From Mycobacterium cookii (GTDB taxonomy: Bacteria; Actinomycetota; Actinomycetes; Mycobacteriales; Mycobacteriaceae), in assembly GCF_010727945.1 (NCBI RefSeq), contig NZ_AP022569.1, positions 2,666,001 to 2,730,000 of the forward strand: a stretch of DNA of 64,000 bases, written 5' to 3'. Positions 8,096-17,403 of the stretch are shown here, one piece after another (positions within the stretch are counted from its first letter, which is position 1; the number at the start of each line of letters is the position of its first letter). A program made the translations under genes and the position numbers. The notes beneath the pieces were generated by a model. The model was given only the letters and a program-made list of their open reading frames with translations. It did not search any database and was not told the DNA's origin.

Positions 8096-8293
8096 ATGAC
8101 TGAGCACACCCACGAAGGCGCGCACTCGCACGAGCACGCGCACGCCGGCGTCGAGCACGCGCACCCGCATGACAGCCACGACCATCAGCACATCGAGCAC
8201 GTGCACACCCACACCCACGATGACGGGACCGAGCACACCCATTCCCATGTGCACCAAACCGGGCTCGAGGAGGCGCACGAGCACGTCCACTGA
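8096..8293 (+). CDS. histidine-rich micro-protein, probable metal buffer
   Basis: 65 residues, 23 of them His (35 percent), arranged as HxH, HSHEHAH, HDHQH and HTHTH clusters with many Asp/Glu and no hydrophobic core, signal peptide or membrane segment. Start ATG at 8096 is preceded by AAAGGAGAG (a good ribosome binding site at 8079-8087). Its stop overlaps the next gene start (TGATG). Directly downstream of the nickel/cobalt sensor gene, so it probably binds Ni, Co or Zn in the cytoplasm as a store or chaperone, like His-rich tails of nickel chaperones. That function is inference; there is no recognised domain. Confidence 0.8.
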   Translation: MTEHTHEGAHSHEHAHAGVEHAHPHDSHDHQHIEHVHTHTHDDGTEHTHSHVHQTGLEEAHEHVH

Positions 8294-8766
8294 TGGACTT
8301 CGCGCAGCGGACCATCGATCTCGCCCGGCAGAATGTGGCCGAAGGCGGCAGGCCCTTCGCCACGGTGATCGTCAAAGACGGCGAGATCCTGGCCGAAAGC
8401 GCCAATGAGGTTGCGCAGAGCCATGATCCGACGGCTCACGCCGAAATCCTGGCCATCCGCGCAGCGTGCGTGAAACTCGGCACCGAGCATCTGACCGGCA
8501 CCACCATCTACGTGCTGGCCCACCCCTGCCCGATGTGCCTGGGCTCGCTGTATTACTGCTCGCCCGACGAGGTCGTCTTCCTGACATCGCGCGAGCAGTA
8601 TGCGCCGTATTACGCCGACGACCGGAAGTATTTCGAGCTGTCGACGTTCTACGACGAGTTCGGCAAAGACTGGCAGCAGCGGCGGCTGCCGATGCGCTAC
8701 GATCCGCGTGATGCGGCAGTCGAGGTCTACCGGTTGTGGAAGGAACGTCAGACGTTGGGGCAGTAG
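8293..8766 (+). CDS. zinc-dependent nucleoside/guanine deaminase-like protein (Rv0828c type)
   Basis: 157 aa, cytidine/deoxycytidylate deaminase fold. Zinc site: HAE (His-Ala-Glu, about residues 49-51) and PCPMC (about 78-82), which supply the His, two Cys and catalytic Glu. The start overlaps the stop of the His-rich gene (TGATG), so the two are translationally coupled; the need of this enzyme for zinc and its coupling to a metal-binding mini-protein may be linked. Closest recalled relatives are guanine deaminase-like enzymes; the exact base or nucleoside cannot be told. Its last 19 nt overlap the convergent MpaB-type gene. Confidence 0.88.
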   Translation: MDFAQRTIDLARQNVAEGGRPFATVIVKDGEILAESANEVAQSHDPTAHAEILAIRAACVKLGTEHLTGTTIYVLAHPCPMCLGSLYYCSPDEVVFLTSREQYAPYYADDRKYFELSTFYDEFGKDWQQRRLPMRYDPRDAAVEVYRLWKERQTLGQ

Positions 8767-9734
8767 TGCTTTGGATTATCCCGCTCGTCGAGCGGTGGCA
8801 GGTTGCGCGCCGGCGTCTGCACCAGCGGGGTGTCCATCGGGATCCGGCCGTTAGCACGGTCGAAGCCGGCCCGGGCCCGCGGATGCTTGCGGTAGCGCGA
8901 GGGCACGACCGAAAAGACCAGTCGCACAAGGTCGCCGAACCGGCGGTGGAACCACTCGTCGCGCCGCGACCAGGTGTAGCCCATCAGTTCCCGCACCGGC
9001 GGGTCGTAGAGCCCGATAGTCACCCAGACGAAGAACGGGTGCAGCAGTTTGCGCTGTAGCGCCCACACCGGGTCCGGAATCCATTCCGCGAAAGGCGGTT
9101 TCGGTAACTCTGCCAGGTTGAGCACCTCGCGCGCGGCGAAGTTGTTCTCCAGCACCTCGTTACACATGTGATCCCAGTAGACCTGGAAGTCCTCCCACGT
9201 CTTGGGCACCGGGCGCATGCTCATGCCATACATCCGGTACCACTCGATGTGCTCGTCGAACAGTTGCCGCTTCTGATCTTCGGAGAGGCCACCGCAGAAC
9301 CGCTCGGCCACGTGCAGGGTGCCGACGAAGAAGGTGGAGTGTGCCCAGTAGAAGACGTCGGGGTTCAGCGCGTGGTAGCGGCGGCCCAGATCGTCGGTGC
9401 CCTTGATGTCGATGTGGTAGTCGCGCACCTCGGCCCCGGTGGTCGGCGCGCGATCGCCGTCGAAGACGACGCCACCGATCGGATACAGCGACCGCAGCAG
9501 TCGCGGCCAGCGCTCGCGGAAGAACGTCGAGTGGTCTTCGACGGCCGCGCCCAGTTGAGGGTGCATGTTCTGCATCGAACCGGCCCACGGGCCCTGCAGC
9601 ATGCCGCGCCAGTCGCCGAAGTATCGCCAGGTCAGCGAGTCGGGTCCGAGCGGCTGTGGCGGGGCTTCGTATCCCAGCGGCGAAACCGGGCAACCCGTCC
9701 CGACCGGGCGCACCTCGGACGTATCTTGAGTCAC
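8748..9734 (-). CDS. MpaB-family oxygenase (DUF2236)
   Basis: 328 aa starting at a GTG (9734). Typical family features: YWAHSTFFVGTLH and a conserved WRYFGDWRGML near the N-terminus, plus scattered His/Tyr that in the rubber-oxygenase-like MpaB/Lcp proteins coordinate haem. Equivalent to M. tuberculosis Rv0826 in position (recalled). Substrate unknown. Divergent from a TetR-family gene with a short shared promoter region, so probably its target. Its 3' end overlaps the deaminase gene by 19 nt in convergent orientation. Confidence 0.85.
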   Translation of the reverse strand: MTQDTSEVRPVGTGCPVSPLGYEAPPQPLGPDSLTWRYFGDWRGMLQGPWAGSMQNMHPQLGAAVEDHSTFFRERWPRLLRSLYPIGGVVFDGDRAPTTGAEVRDYHIDIKGTDDLGRRYHALNPDVFYWAHSTFFVGTLHVAERFCGGLSEDQKRQLFDEHIEWYRMYGMSMRPVPKTWEDFQVYWDHMCNEVLENNFAAREVLNLAELPKPPFAEWIPDPVWALQRKLLHPFFVWVTIGLYDPPVRELMGYTWSRRDEWFHRRFGDLVRLVFSVVPSRYRKHPRARAGFDRANGRIPMDTPLVQTPARNLPPLDERDNPKHYCPNV

Positions 9735-9802
9735 TGATTAAGTTTCCTGTTCGATTCGGTCAAACTGACTACATGCGTTGTCAACAAGAGTCTAGGAGTG
9801 CC

Positions 9803-10387
9803 GTGCCGTCCGGTCAACGCGCGCGTCGCTGGTCGGGTGTTCCGCTGGAAGATCGCCAGGCCATGCGGCGCGACGAACTCGTCGGCGCCGGCGTGCAACT
9901 GCTCGGCGGGGAGAGCGGCCCGGCGGTGACCGTGCGGGCGGTGTGCCGGGAGGCCGGGCTGACCGAACGCTACTTCTACGAAAGCTTCGCCGATCGCGAC
10001 GAGTTCGTCCGCGCCGTCTACGACGACGTCTGCACCCGGGCGATGTCGGCGCTGATGTCGGCGACGACGCCGCGCGAAGCTGTCGAGCGGTTCGTCGCGC
10101 TGATGGTCGACGACCCCGTGCGCGGCCGGGTGCTGCTGCTGGCCCCGGCGGTGGAACCGGTACTGGTGCAGTCGGGTGCGGAGTGGATGCCGAATTTCAT
10201 CGACCTGCTCCAAGGCAAGCTGACCCAGATCGGCGACCCGGTGCGGCAGAAGATGATCGCCACCAGCCTGATCGGCGGCCTCACCGCTTTGTTCACCGCC
10301 TACCTGGACGGGCGGCTGGCGGCCACCCGCGAGCAGTTCATCGACTACTGCGTAGACATGCTGCTCAGCAGGGTCGAGACACACTAG
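9803..10387 (+). CDS. TetR-family regulator divergent from the MpaB-type oxygenase
   Basis: About 194 residues. N-terminal HTH (AVTVRAVCREAGLTERYFYESFADRDEF in part) and a helical C-terminal domain. The GTG at 9803 is chosen because AGGAG (9794-9798) lies 4 nt upstream; an ATG at 9773 in the same frame would add 10 residues and cannot be excluded. Divergence from the oxygenase gene suggests local control. It lies 115 nt before desA1 on the same strand, so regulation of that desaturase is also possible. Corresponds in place to Rv0825c. Confidence 0.85.
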   Translation: MPSGQRARRWSGVPLEDRQAMRRDELVGAGVQLLGGESGPAVTVRAVCREAGLTERYFYESFADRDEFVRAVYDDVCTRAMSALMSATTPREAVERFVALMVDDPVRGRVLLLAPAVEPVLVQSGAEWMPNFIDLLQGKLTQIGDPVRQKMIATSLIGGLTALFTAYLDGRLAATREQFIDYCVDMLLSRVETH

Positions 10388-10502
10388 CGGGCACCGGTGG
10401 TGCGCCGCCGCCCGGTGACTCGCCTGCACGGAACTTGAATGTCACCGACGGACACAGATATATTGATGAAACCGACAGACACAGATAACTGGGAGGGGCG
10501 TC

Positions 10503-11516
10503 GTGCCGGATCCACAAGACCTGGACCTGTTGCGTGAACTCGAGCCGGTCGTCGAGAAGTACATGAACCGGCACTTGAGCGTGCACAAGGCCTGGAACCC
10601 GCACGACTACATCCCGTGGTCGGACGGCAAGAACTTCTACGCCCTCGGCGGCCAGGACTGGGAGCCGGGCCAGACCAAGCTGACCGATGTCGCGCAGGTC
10701 GCGATGGTGCAGAACCTGATGACCGAAGACAACCTGCCGTCGTATCACCGCGAGATCGCGATGAGCTTCGGCATGGACGGCGCCTGGGGCGAATGGGTGA
10801 ACCGTTGGACCGCCGAGGAGAACCGGCACGGCATCGCGTTGCGCGACTACCTCGTGGTGACCCGCGCCGTCGACCCGATCGAGCTGGAGAAGTTGCGCCT
10901 CGAGGTGGTGAACCGCGGCTTCAGCCCGGGCCAGAACCAGCAGGGTGATCTGCTCGCCGAGAACCTCTTCGACTCCGTCGTCTACGTGACGTTCCAGGAG
11001 TTGGCCACCCGCGTCTCACACCGCAACACCGGGAAGGCCTGCAACGAGCCGATCGCCGACCAGCTGCTGGCCAAGATCTCGCAGGACGAGAACCTGCACA
11101 TGATCTTCTACCGCGACGTCAGCGAAGCGGGCTTGGAGATCGCGCCGAACCGGGCGATGCATGCGTTGCACCGGGTGCTGCGCAACTTCAAGATGCCCGG
11201 ATTCTCGGTGCCGGAGTTCCGCCGTAAGGCCGTGATGATCGCCGTCGGCGGCGTGTACGACCCGCGCATCCACCTCGACGAGGTCGTGATGCCGGTGCTG
11301 AAGAAGTGGCGCATCTTCGAACGCGAAGATTTCTCCGGACAGGCCGCGCGCGAGCGCGACGACCTCGCCGTGCTGATCAAAGAGCTCGAAGCGTCGTGCG
11401 ACAAGTTCGAGATCTCCAAGCATCGCCAGCTCGAGCGCGAAGCCCGCACCGGCAAGAAGATCACCGCCATGGAGCTGCATCGCACCGAAGGCACGCTGTC
11501 CCTGAGCCGGAGGTAA
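10503..11516 (+). CDS. desA1: acyl-ACP desaturase DesA1
   Basis: 337 aa soluble ferritin-like di-iron desaturase. Metal ligands are visible as EENRHG (about residues 105-110) and DENLHM (about 195-200). In mycobacteria DesA1 desaturates acyl-ACP intermediates on the way to mycolic acids and is essential. GTG start at 10503 preceded by GGGAGGGG (RBS). The protein length and the long basic C-terminal helix (HRQLEREARTGKKI) match DesA1. Followed after 6 nt by the dihydrouridine synthase gene, probably co-transcribed. This soluble desaturase is unrelated to the membrane desaturases at 0.5-3.8 kb. Confidence 0.95.
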   Translation: MPDPQDLDLLRELEPVVEKYMNRHLSVHKAWNPHDYIPWSDGKNFYALGGQDWEPGQTKLTDVAQVAMVQNLMTEDNLPSYHREIAMSFGMDGAWGEWVNRWTAEENRHGIALRDYLVVTRAVDPIELEKLRLEVVNRGFSPGQNQQGDLLAENLFDSVVYVTFQELATRVSHRNTGKACNEPIADQLLAKISQDENLHMIFYRDVSEAGLEIAPNRAMHALHRVLRNFKMPGFSVPEFRRKAVMIAVGGVYDPRIHLDEVVMPVLKKWRIFEREDFSGQAARERDDLAVLIKELEASCDKFEISKHRQLEREARTGKKITAMELHRTEGTLSLSRR

Positions 11517-11522
11517 CCGGCC

Positions 11523-12656
11523 TTGCGTATCGGTCCTTTCCCGCTGGCCAGCCCGGTGGTGTTGGCGCCGATGGCCGGGGTGACGAACGTCGCGTTCCGC
11601 ACCCTGTGCCGTGAACTCGAGCAGGCGCGCGTCGGCACGGTCAGCGGGCTCTACGTGTGCGAGATGGTGACGGCGCGCGCTCTCGTCGAGCGGCATCCGG
11701 TCACCATGCATATGACCACGTTCGCCGCCGACGAGTCGCCGCGATCGCTGCAGCTCTACACCGTCGACCCGGCGACCACCTATAAAGCGGTGAAAATGAT
11801 CGCCGACGACGGGCTCGCCGACCATGTCGACATGAATTTCGGCTGCCCGGTTCCCAAGGTCACCCGGCGCGGGGGCGGGGCGGCGCTGCCGTTCAAGCGG
11901 CAGCTGTTCGGCCAGATCGTCGCCGCGGCGGTGCGCGGTACCGAAGGCACCGACATCCCGGTGACCGTCAAGTTCCGGGTCGGCATCGACGACGAGCATC
12001 ACACTCACCTCGACGCCGGCAAGATCGCGGAATCAGAAGGTGCCGCGGCCGTCGCCTTGCATGCCCGCACCGCTGCGCAGCGTTATTCGGGAACCGCGGA
12101 CTGGGAGCAGATCGCGGCCCTCAAGCGGCATGTCCAGACGATCCCGGTGCTGGGCAACGGCGACATCTTCGAAGCCAGCGACGCGCTGACCATGATGGCC
12201 ATGACCGGCTGCGACGGCGTCGTAATCGGCCGGGGCTGTCTGGGCCGGCCGTGGTTGTTCGCCGAGCTGTCGGCGGCGTTCACCGACAACCCGTCGCCGA
12301 CGCCACCCAATCTGGGCGAGGTCGCCGACATCATCCGTCGGCACGGCGAGCTGTTGACTGCCCATTTCGGCGAAGACAAGGGCATGCGCGACATCCGAAA
12401 GCACATCGGCTGGTATCTGCATGGTTTTCCGGCCGGATCGGAGCTGCGACGAGCATTGGCGCTGGTCAAGACGTGCGATGAACTCGATTCGCTGCTGGGC
12501 CGGCTCGACCCGACGGCGCCGTTTCCGGCGGCCGCCGGCGGGCCTCGTGGACGTCAGGGCTCACCGTCCCGGGTCGCCTTGCCGGACGGTTGGTTGACCG
12601 ACCGCGACGACTGCACGGTCCCGGTCGGGGCCGACGTGATGCACTCGGGCGGCTGA
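11523..12656 (+). CDS. dus: tRNA-dihydrouridine synthase (DusB-like)
   Basis: 377 aa FMN enzyme that reduces uridine in tRNA D-loops. TIM-barrel motifs: PMAGVTNVAFR near the N-terminus; MNFGCPVPKVTRRGGGAAL with the catalytic Cys at about residue 108; VKFRVGID; HARTAAQRYSG; GNGDIF; IGRGCLGRPWLF for phosphate binding. TTG start at 11523, 6 nt after desA1. The tail beyond about residue 335 is variable. Position equals Rv0823c. Confidence 0.93.
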   Translation: MRIGPFPLASPVVLAPMAGVTNVAFRTLCRELEQARVGTVSGLYVCEMVTARALVERHPVTMHMTTFAADESPRSLQLYTVDPATTYKAVKMIADDGLADHVDMNFGCPVPKVTRRGGGAALPFKRQLFGQIVAAAVRGTEGTDIPVTVKFRVGIDDEHHTHLDAGKIAESEGAAAVALHARTAAQRYSGTADWEQIAALKRHVQTIPVLGNGDIFEASDALTMMAMTGCDGVVIGRGCLGRPWLFAELSAAFTDNPSPTPPNLGEVADIIRRHGELLTAHFGEDKGMRDIRKHIGWYLHGFPAGSELRRALALVKTCDELDSLLGRLDPTAPFPAAAGGPRGRQGSPSRVALPDGWLTDRDDCTVPVGADVMHSGG

Positions 12657-12840
12657 AAGCGAGACCCTCCCGAGATCGCGTTCGAGGGGCTCTCTCAGTA
12701 CGATGTGGAACTTGTTGCAACACGCACTGGGGGCCGAGCCCGTTGCCACCGCTGCGCCACGCTGCCATGCCGGCAGCGCCGCGCGGATGTGCGTGCACGC
12801 ACGCGTGGGGCACCCACCAGATTCGGAGGCCGGGTAAGAC
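12657..12840. promoter_or_regulatory. 184-nt upstream region of the LCP gene with a 14-bp palindrome
   Basis: Non-coding stretch between dus and the LytR-CpsA-Psr gene. It contains the perfect palindrome GTGCGTGCACGCAC (12789-12802), about 40 nt before the ATG, which could be an operator or a short hairpin. No other element was recognised. Confidence 0.4.
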
Positions 12841-14910
12841 ATGAGTGACGGCGACCAAGGCGCCGGTAGACCCACTCGCGACCACGACGGCAACGAGTTA
12901 GGGATTACCGGAACGCCGCAAGGATCGCGAGGCGCCGCGCCGTGGGAACGGTTCGGATCGGCGCCGCGGTCGGTCGCCGTCGCCCATCGACGGCCATCGC
13001 CCGCAGCTGCGTCGCGCCCGCCCGTCGAGCACGCCACCGAAGACGAGGACGGCAATGACGCCGGCGGATCCCACGCCGAGGGTGGGCTGACCGTCGCCGA
13101 CCTGATCGCCAAGATGGGCGTCCCGGTCGCCGATCGGCCGCGTCATCACCACGCCGCTCCCGAGCCCGATCATTTGCTCGCGGCTGCCGCTGTCGAGCGG
13201 ACCGCGGTGTTGCCCACAACGCCGGCCCCGCTGCGGCCGGCGCGACTTGTCGACCCGCCCCCGCCCGCAGCCACCGAGCCGGCCGACCTCGACGAGCTGG
13301 ACGAAGACGATGACGAACACCCGGCGCCGAAGCGGAAACGCCACCGCGGTGCGCTGATGATCGCCGGCCGGTTGGCGGCTGCCACGATCGCCGCGGCGGC
13401 ACTGGCGATGACCGGCGGAGCCTGGCAATGGAGCACCTCGAAGAACCACCGGCTGAACAACATCAGCGCCTTGGACCCGCAGTCGCGCGACATCGTCGAC
13501 CCGAACGCACAGTTCGGCGATGAGGACTTCCTGATCGTCGGGATGGACTCGCGCGCCGGGGCCAACGCGTCCATGGGCGCCGGCGACACCGCGGACGCCG
13601 GCGGAGCCCGGTCTGACACCATCATGCTGGTCAATGTCCCGGCGAACCGGAAACGTGTTGTAACAGTGTCGTTTCCGCGCGACCTGGCGATCACCCCGAT
13701 CCAGTGCGAGGCATGGAATCCCGACACCGGGGAATACGGTCCGCTGTATGACGCGGACACCAAGAAGTGGGGGTCCCGATACGTCTACACCGAGACGAAG
13801 CTGAATTCGACGTTCTCGTTCGGCGGGCCGAAGTGTCTGGTGAAGGAGATCCAGAAGCTGTCCGGCCTGAGCATCAACCGGTTCATCGCCGTCGACTTCG
13901 CCGGCTTCGCCAAGATGGTCGACGCGCTGGGCGGCGTCGAGGTGTGTAGCTCCACTCCGCTCAAAGACTATGAGCTGGGCACCGTGCTCGCGCATTCCGG
14001 ACGCCAGCTGATCGACTCGAAGACCGCGCTGAACTACGTGCGGGCCCGCAACGTCACCACCGAGAACAACGGCGACTACGGACGCATCAAGCGTCAGCAG
14101 CTGTTCTTGTCCTCGCTGCTGCGCTCGCTGATTTCCAAGGACACGTTCTTCTCGGTGAACAAGCTCAACAACGTCGTCAACCTGTTCATCAGCGACAGCT
14201 ACGTCGACAACGTCAAGACCAGGGACCTCGTCCAGCTGGGCCAGTCGGTGCAGGGCATGACCGCGGGCCACGTCTCGTTCGTGACGGTGCCGACCGGTGT
14301 CACCGATGAGAACGGCGACGAGCCACCGCGGACCGCGGACATGCGCGCGCTGTTCAACGCGATCATCAACGACGAGCCGCTGCCCGGCGAAAACGACCTC
14401 AATGCGACGACGAGCCCACCCACCAAGACGATGACCAGCAAGGCGAACCAGAGCCAGACCAGCAAGGCTCCCGACCCGCATCCCGAGCGGCTCGAGGCCT
14501 TGACGGCCTCGCCGCGCGACGTCACCGTGCAGGTGTCCAATTCCACCGCCAAGTCGGGCCTGGCCGGCACGGCCAGCAGTCAGCTCAAGCGCCAGGGGTT
14601 CAAAGTCAAGGCGCCCGACGACTATCCGACCGCGCTCAAGACCACCACCGTGCTGTTCTCGCCGGGTAACGAGCAGGCCGCCGCGACGGTTGCCGCAGAG
14701 TTCGCGAATGCGAAGGTCGAGCAGATCACCGGGACCGGGCACGTCGTGCAGGTGGTGCTCGGCTCGGACTTCTCCTCGGTCGGTGCTACCCCGCCGGTGG
14801 GCTCGTCGGTGAGCGTGCAGATCGACCGCAACGCCAACAGCAGCACCCAACCGACCAGGCTTCCCGATGACTTGACGGTGACCAACGCCGCCGACACCAC
14901 CTGCGAATAA
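12841..14910 (+). CDS. LytR-CpsA-Psr (LCP) cell-wall ligase with LytR_C domain
   Basis: 689 aa. A 165-residue Pro/Asp-rich cytoplasmic N-terminus is followed by one membrane helix (about 170-192), the LCP domain (about 225-450; [16 protein letters not shown], an Arg-rich YVRARN segment that binds pyrophosphate of the lipid donor), a Thr/Lys/Pro linker, and a C-terminal LytR_C domain (about 558-650). LCP proteins attach arabinogalactan to peptidoglycan on the outer face of the membrane. Length and domain order match Rv0822c. Upstream lies a 184-nt region with a palindrome. Confidence 0.9.
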   Translation: MSDGDQGAGRPTRDHDGNELGITGTPQGSRGAAPWERFGSAPRSVAVAHRRPSPAAASRPPVEHATEDEDGNDAGGSHAEGGLTVADLIAKMGVPVADRPRHHHAAPEPDHLLAAAAVERTAVLPTTPAPLRPARLVDPPPPAATEPADLDELDEDDDEHPAPKRKRHRGALMIAGRLAAATIAAAALAMTGGAWQWSTSKNHRLNNISALDPQSRDIVDPNAQFGDEDFLIVGMDSRAGANASMGAGDTADAGGARSDTIMLVNVPANRKRVVTVSFPRDLAITPIQCEAWNPDTGEYGPLYDADTKKWGSRYVYTETKLNSTFSFGGPKCLVKEIQKLSGLSINRFIAVDFAGFAKMVDALGGVEVCSSTPLKDYELGTVLAHSGRQLIDSKTALNYVRARNVTTENNGDYGRIKRQQLFLSSLLRSLISKDTFFSVNKLNNVVNLFISDSYVDNVKTRDLVQLGQSVQGMTAGHVSFVTVPTGVTDENGDEPPRTADMRALFNAIINDEPLPGENDLNATTSPPTKTMTSKANQSQTSKAPDPHPERLEALTASPRDVTVQVSNSTAKSGLAGTASSQLKRQGFKVKAPDDYPTALKTTTVLFSPGNEQAAATVAAEFANAKVEQITGTGHVVQVVLGSDFSSVGATPPVGSSVSVQIDRNANSSTQPTRLPDDLTVTNAADTTCE

Positions 14911-14942
14911 CACCTCCGTCGACGTTCGTCGGGCGAACCGGC

Positions 14943-14982
14943 ATTCACCGCGAGTTCATCCCCAACTTCGTGCGGGTTCATG
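14943..14982 (+). promoter_or_regulatory. PHO box (RegX3-type) upstream of phoU
   Basis: Heptads with an 11-nt period: ATTCACC (14943-14949), GTTCATC (14954-14960), a degenerate unit (14965-14972) and GTTCATG (14976-14982). Direct repeats of this kind are bound by PhoB/PhoP-type response regulators; in mycobacteria that is RegX3. The array ends 21 nt before the -10 TAGTCT (15004-15009), a normal activator position. Confidence 0.7.
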
Positions 14983-15016
14983 CCCGCCCGGAGATCGAGA
15001 ACGTAGTCTTGACCGC

Positions 15017-15685
15017 ATGCGCACCGCTTACCACGAACAGCTCGCTGAGCTTTCGGAGCAGCTCGGCGCTATGTGCGGGCTGGCCGGAGCCGCGATGGAA
15101 CACGCAACACAGGCTTTGCTGCAGGCCGATCTGGTGCTCGCCGAGCAGGTCATCTCCGACCACGAGCAGATCGCCGAACTCAGTTCCAAGGCTGAGGAGA
15201 GTGCCTTCGTCTTGCTCGCGCTGCAGGCACCTGTCGCCGGCGACCTGCGGTCCATCGTCAGCGCCATCCAGATGGTCGCCGACATCGACCGGATGGGCGC
15301 GCTGGCGCTGCACGTCGCCAAGATTGCCCGCCGTCGCCATCCGCAGCACGCACTCCCCGAGGAAGTCAACGGCTACTTCGCCGAAATGGGCAGGGTCGCG
15401 GTCGAATTGGGTAACAGTGCGCAAGAGGTCTTGTCGACTCGTGACCCCGAGAAGGCGGCCCGCATCCGCGAAGAAGACGACGCGATGGACGACCTGCACC
15501 GCCACCTGTTCACCGTGTTGATGGACCGTGAGTGGAAGCACGGCGTGGCCGCGGCCGTCGACGTGACCTTGCTCGGCCGCTTCTACGAGCGGTTCGCCGA
15601 CCACGCCGTCGAGGTGGCGCGCCGCGTCATCTTCCAGGCGACCGGCCACTTACCCGACGAAGAACCCGTCGCCAACTCCGGCTGA
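15017..15685 (+). CDS. phoU: phosphate-uptake regulator PhoU (PhoY2-like)
   Basis: 222 aa, two tandem PhoU three-helix bundles; the metal-binding E/DxxxD-type motifs appear as [14 protein letters not shown] (about 95-108) and [18 protein letters not shown] (about 186-203). PhoU links the Pst transporter to the SenX3-RegX3 system and keeps the phosphate-starvation response off in high phosphate. The promoter is probably leaderless: TAGTCT at 15004-15009, 7 nt before the ATG. A PHO box array lies directly upstream. Converges on the pst operon with only 16 nt between stop codons. Confidence 0.95.
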   Translation: MRTAYHEQLAELSEQLGAMCGLAGAAMEHATQALLQADLVLAEQVISDHEQIAELSSKAEESAFVLLALQAPVAGDLRSIVSAIQMVADIDRMGALALHVAKIARRRHPQHALPEEVNGYFAEMGRVAVELGNSAQEVLSTRDPEKAARIREEDDAMDDLHRHLFTVLMDREWKHGVAAAVDVTLLGRFYERFADHAVEVARRVIFQATGHLPDEEPVANSG

Positions 15686-15701
15686 CCCCTTTGGCGGCGA
15701 T

Positions 15702-16478
15702 CTAGCCGAACCGGCCGGAGATGTAGTCCTCGGTGGCCTTCTCGGTCGGGTTGGAGAAGATCTTCTCGGTGTCGTCGATCTCGATCAGTCGGCCCGGCTT
15801 GCCGACGGCTTCGAGGTTGAAAAACGCGGTGTGGTCGCTGACTCGCGCCGCTTGCTGCATGTTGTGCGTGACGATGACGATGGTGTAATCCTGCTTCAGA
15901 TCCGCGATGAGATCCTCGATCGCCGTCGTCGAAATCGGGTCCAGCGCCGAACACGGCTCATCCATCAGCAACACATCCGGTTGCACGGCGATAGCCCGCG
16001 CGATACACAACCGCTGCTGCTGACCGCCGGACAGCCCGCCGCCCGGACGGTCCAGCCGATCCTTGACCTCGTCCCACAGATTGGCGCCGCGCAACGCCTG
16101 TTCGGCGGTGTCGTCGAGCAGTTTGCGGTTGCGCATACCTTGCAGTTTCAGTCCGGCGACGACATTGTCGCGAATCGACATGGTAGGGAACGGGTTTGGT
16201 CGCTGGAACACCATTCCGATCGCGCGACGCACGCCGACCGGGTCGACACCGTTGCCGTAGATGTTGTCGTCATCGAGCAGCACGGAGCCCTGCATGCGCG
16301 CGCCGGGAGTCACCTCGTGCATCCGGTTGAGCGTGCGCAGCACCGTGGTCTTCCCGCAGCCCGACGGGCCGATGAACGCCGTCACACTGCGCGGCAGCAC
16401 CGACAGCGACACGTCGGCGACCGCAAGGAACGAGCCGTAGTAGATGTTGACGTCTTTGAGGTCCAACCGCTTAGCCAT
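15702..16478 (-). CDS. pstB: phosphate ABC transporter ATP-binding protein PstB
   Basis: 258 aa ATPase. Walker [10 protein letters not shown] (about 36-44), Q-loop, signature LSGGQQQR (about 151-158), Walker [14 protein letters not shown] and the switch His in VTHN. Energises high-affinity phosphate import through PstC/PstA. The ATG start at 16478 overlaps the pstA stop by 8 nt. Fourth gene of the pstSCAB operon. In M. tuberculosis the equivalent (phoT, Rv0820) sits alone at this site; here the full transporter is present. Confidence 0.95.
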   Translation of the reverse strand: MAKRLDLKDVNIYYGSFLAVADVSLSVLPRSVTAFIGPSGCGKTTVLRTLNRMHEVTPGARMQGSVLLDDDNIYGNGVDPVGVRRAIGMVFQRPNPFPTMSIRDNVVAGLKLQGMRNRKLLDDTAEQALRGANLWDEVKDRLDRPGGGLSGGQQQRLCIARAIAVQPDVLLMDEPCSALDPISTTAIEDLIADLKQDYTIVIVTHNMQQAARVSDHTAFFNLEAVGKPGRLIEIDDTEKIFSNPTEKATEDYISGRFG

Positions 16479-17403
16479 GAGAGCTCCTGCCTAGCTTTTC
16501 GGGTGCGAAGACTCTGGAGCCCACTCTGGCTCCAAGATTGATGACGGCGATCAGCACGATCAGCGTAAGGGCAGCGCCCCAGAGCCGATCGGTGGGAATG
16601 GGATTGGAGCCCGCGCCTGCCGCGGTCTGGTCGTACATCATCCCCGGCAGCGAACCCATGAAGCCACTGGACATGTCGAAGTTCATCACTTGCGAATAGC
16701 CCACCAGGAGCAGCAGCGGGGCGGTCTCACCCATCACCCGGGCCAACGCCAAGAAGACTCCGGTGATGATGCCGGACAGGCCGGCGGGAAGCACGATCTT
16801 GGTGATGGTCTTCCACTTCGGCACACCCAGCGCGTAACTCGCTTCGCGCAGATCCAGCGGGACGATCCGCAACATCTCCTCGGTGGCGCGCACAATCACC
16901 GGCAGCATCAGCAACACCAGCGACAGCGACACCGCGAAACCAGACCGCGGGAAGCCGAGCGTGGCGATGAACAGCGCGTAGATGAACAGCGCGGCGACGA
17001 TCGAAGGCACGCCGGTGAGGATGTCGACGGTGAACGTGGTCAGCTTGGCCAGCGTGCTGTCGCCGCCGTATTCGACCAGATAGATCGCGACGAACAGACC
17101 GATCGGTATGGAGATGGCCGCGCACACCAAGCCTTGCAACACCGTGCCGACGATGGCGTGATACGCGCCGCCACCGGCGAGGAACGCCGTCATGTCGGCT
17201 TGTGAATGCGACCACCACACCGTGGACTTGACCGTCCGGAATCCTTTGGTCACAACCGAATACAGCACCCAGATCAACGGCACCAGCGCCAGCGCGACCG
17301 ACGACGTCACCAGCACCGTGGCGACGACGTTGGCGGCTCGGCGGCGCAGGCTGACACCGGTGAATCTGCGGGCCTTGAGCGGGCGGTCCAGGATCGACGT
17401 CAT
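16471..17403 (-). CDS. pstA: phosphate ABC transporter permease PstA
   Basis: 310 aa membrane permease with about six helices. The EAA-like loop is seen at [25 protein letters not shown] (in part). Forms the transmembrane channel with PstC. Start ATG at 17403 overlaps the pstC stop (ATGA) and its end overlaps pstB, so the operon is translationally coupled. Confidence 0.94.
   Translation of the reverse strand: MTSILDRPLKARRFTGVSLRRRAANVVATVLVTSSVALALVPLIWVLYSVVTKGFRTVKSTVWWSHSQADMTAFLAGGGAYHAIVGTVLQGLVCAAISIPIGLFVAIYLVEYGGDSTLAKLTTFTVDILTGVPSIVAALFIYALFIATLGFPRSGFAVSLSLVLLMLPVIVRATEEMLRIVPLDLREASYALGVPKWKTITKIVLPAGLSGIITGVFLALARVMGETAPLLLLVGYSQVMNFDMSSGFMGSLPGMMYDQTAAGAGSNPIPTDRLWGAALTLIVLIAVINLGARVGSRVFAPEKLGRSSHG

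Noticed and set aside
9656..9802. N-terminal extension of the TetR gene to 9656
   Set aside because: Would overlap the divergent MpaB-type gene start and its promoter; AGGAG before 9803 supports the short form.
12898..14913. 671-codon open frame on the minus strand opposite the LCP gene
   Set aside because: Antisense shadow: low-complexity Arg/Gly-rich translation typical of high-GC reverse frames, no motif, and the plus strand carries a clear LCP protein.
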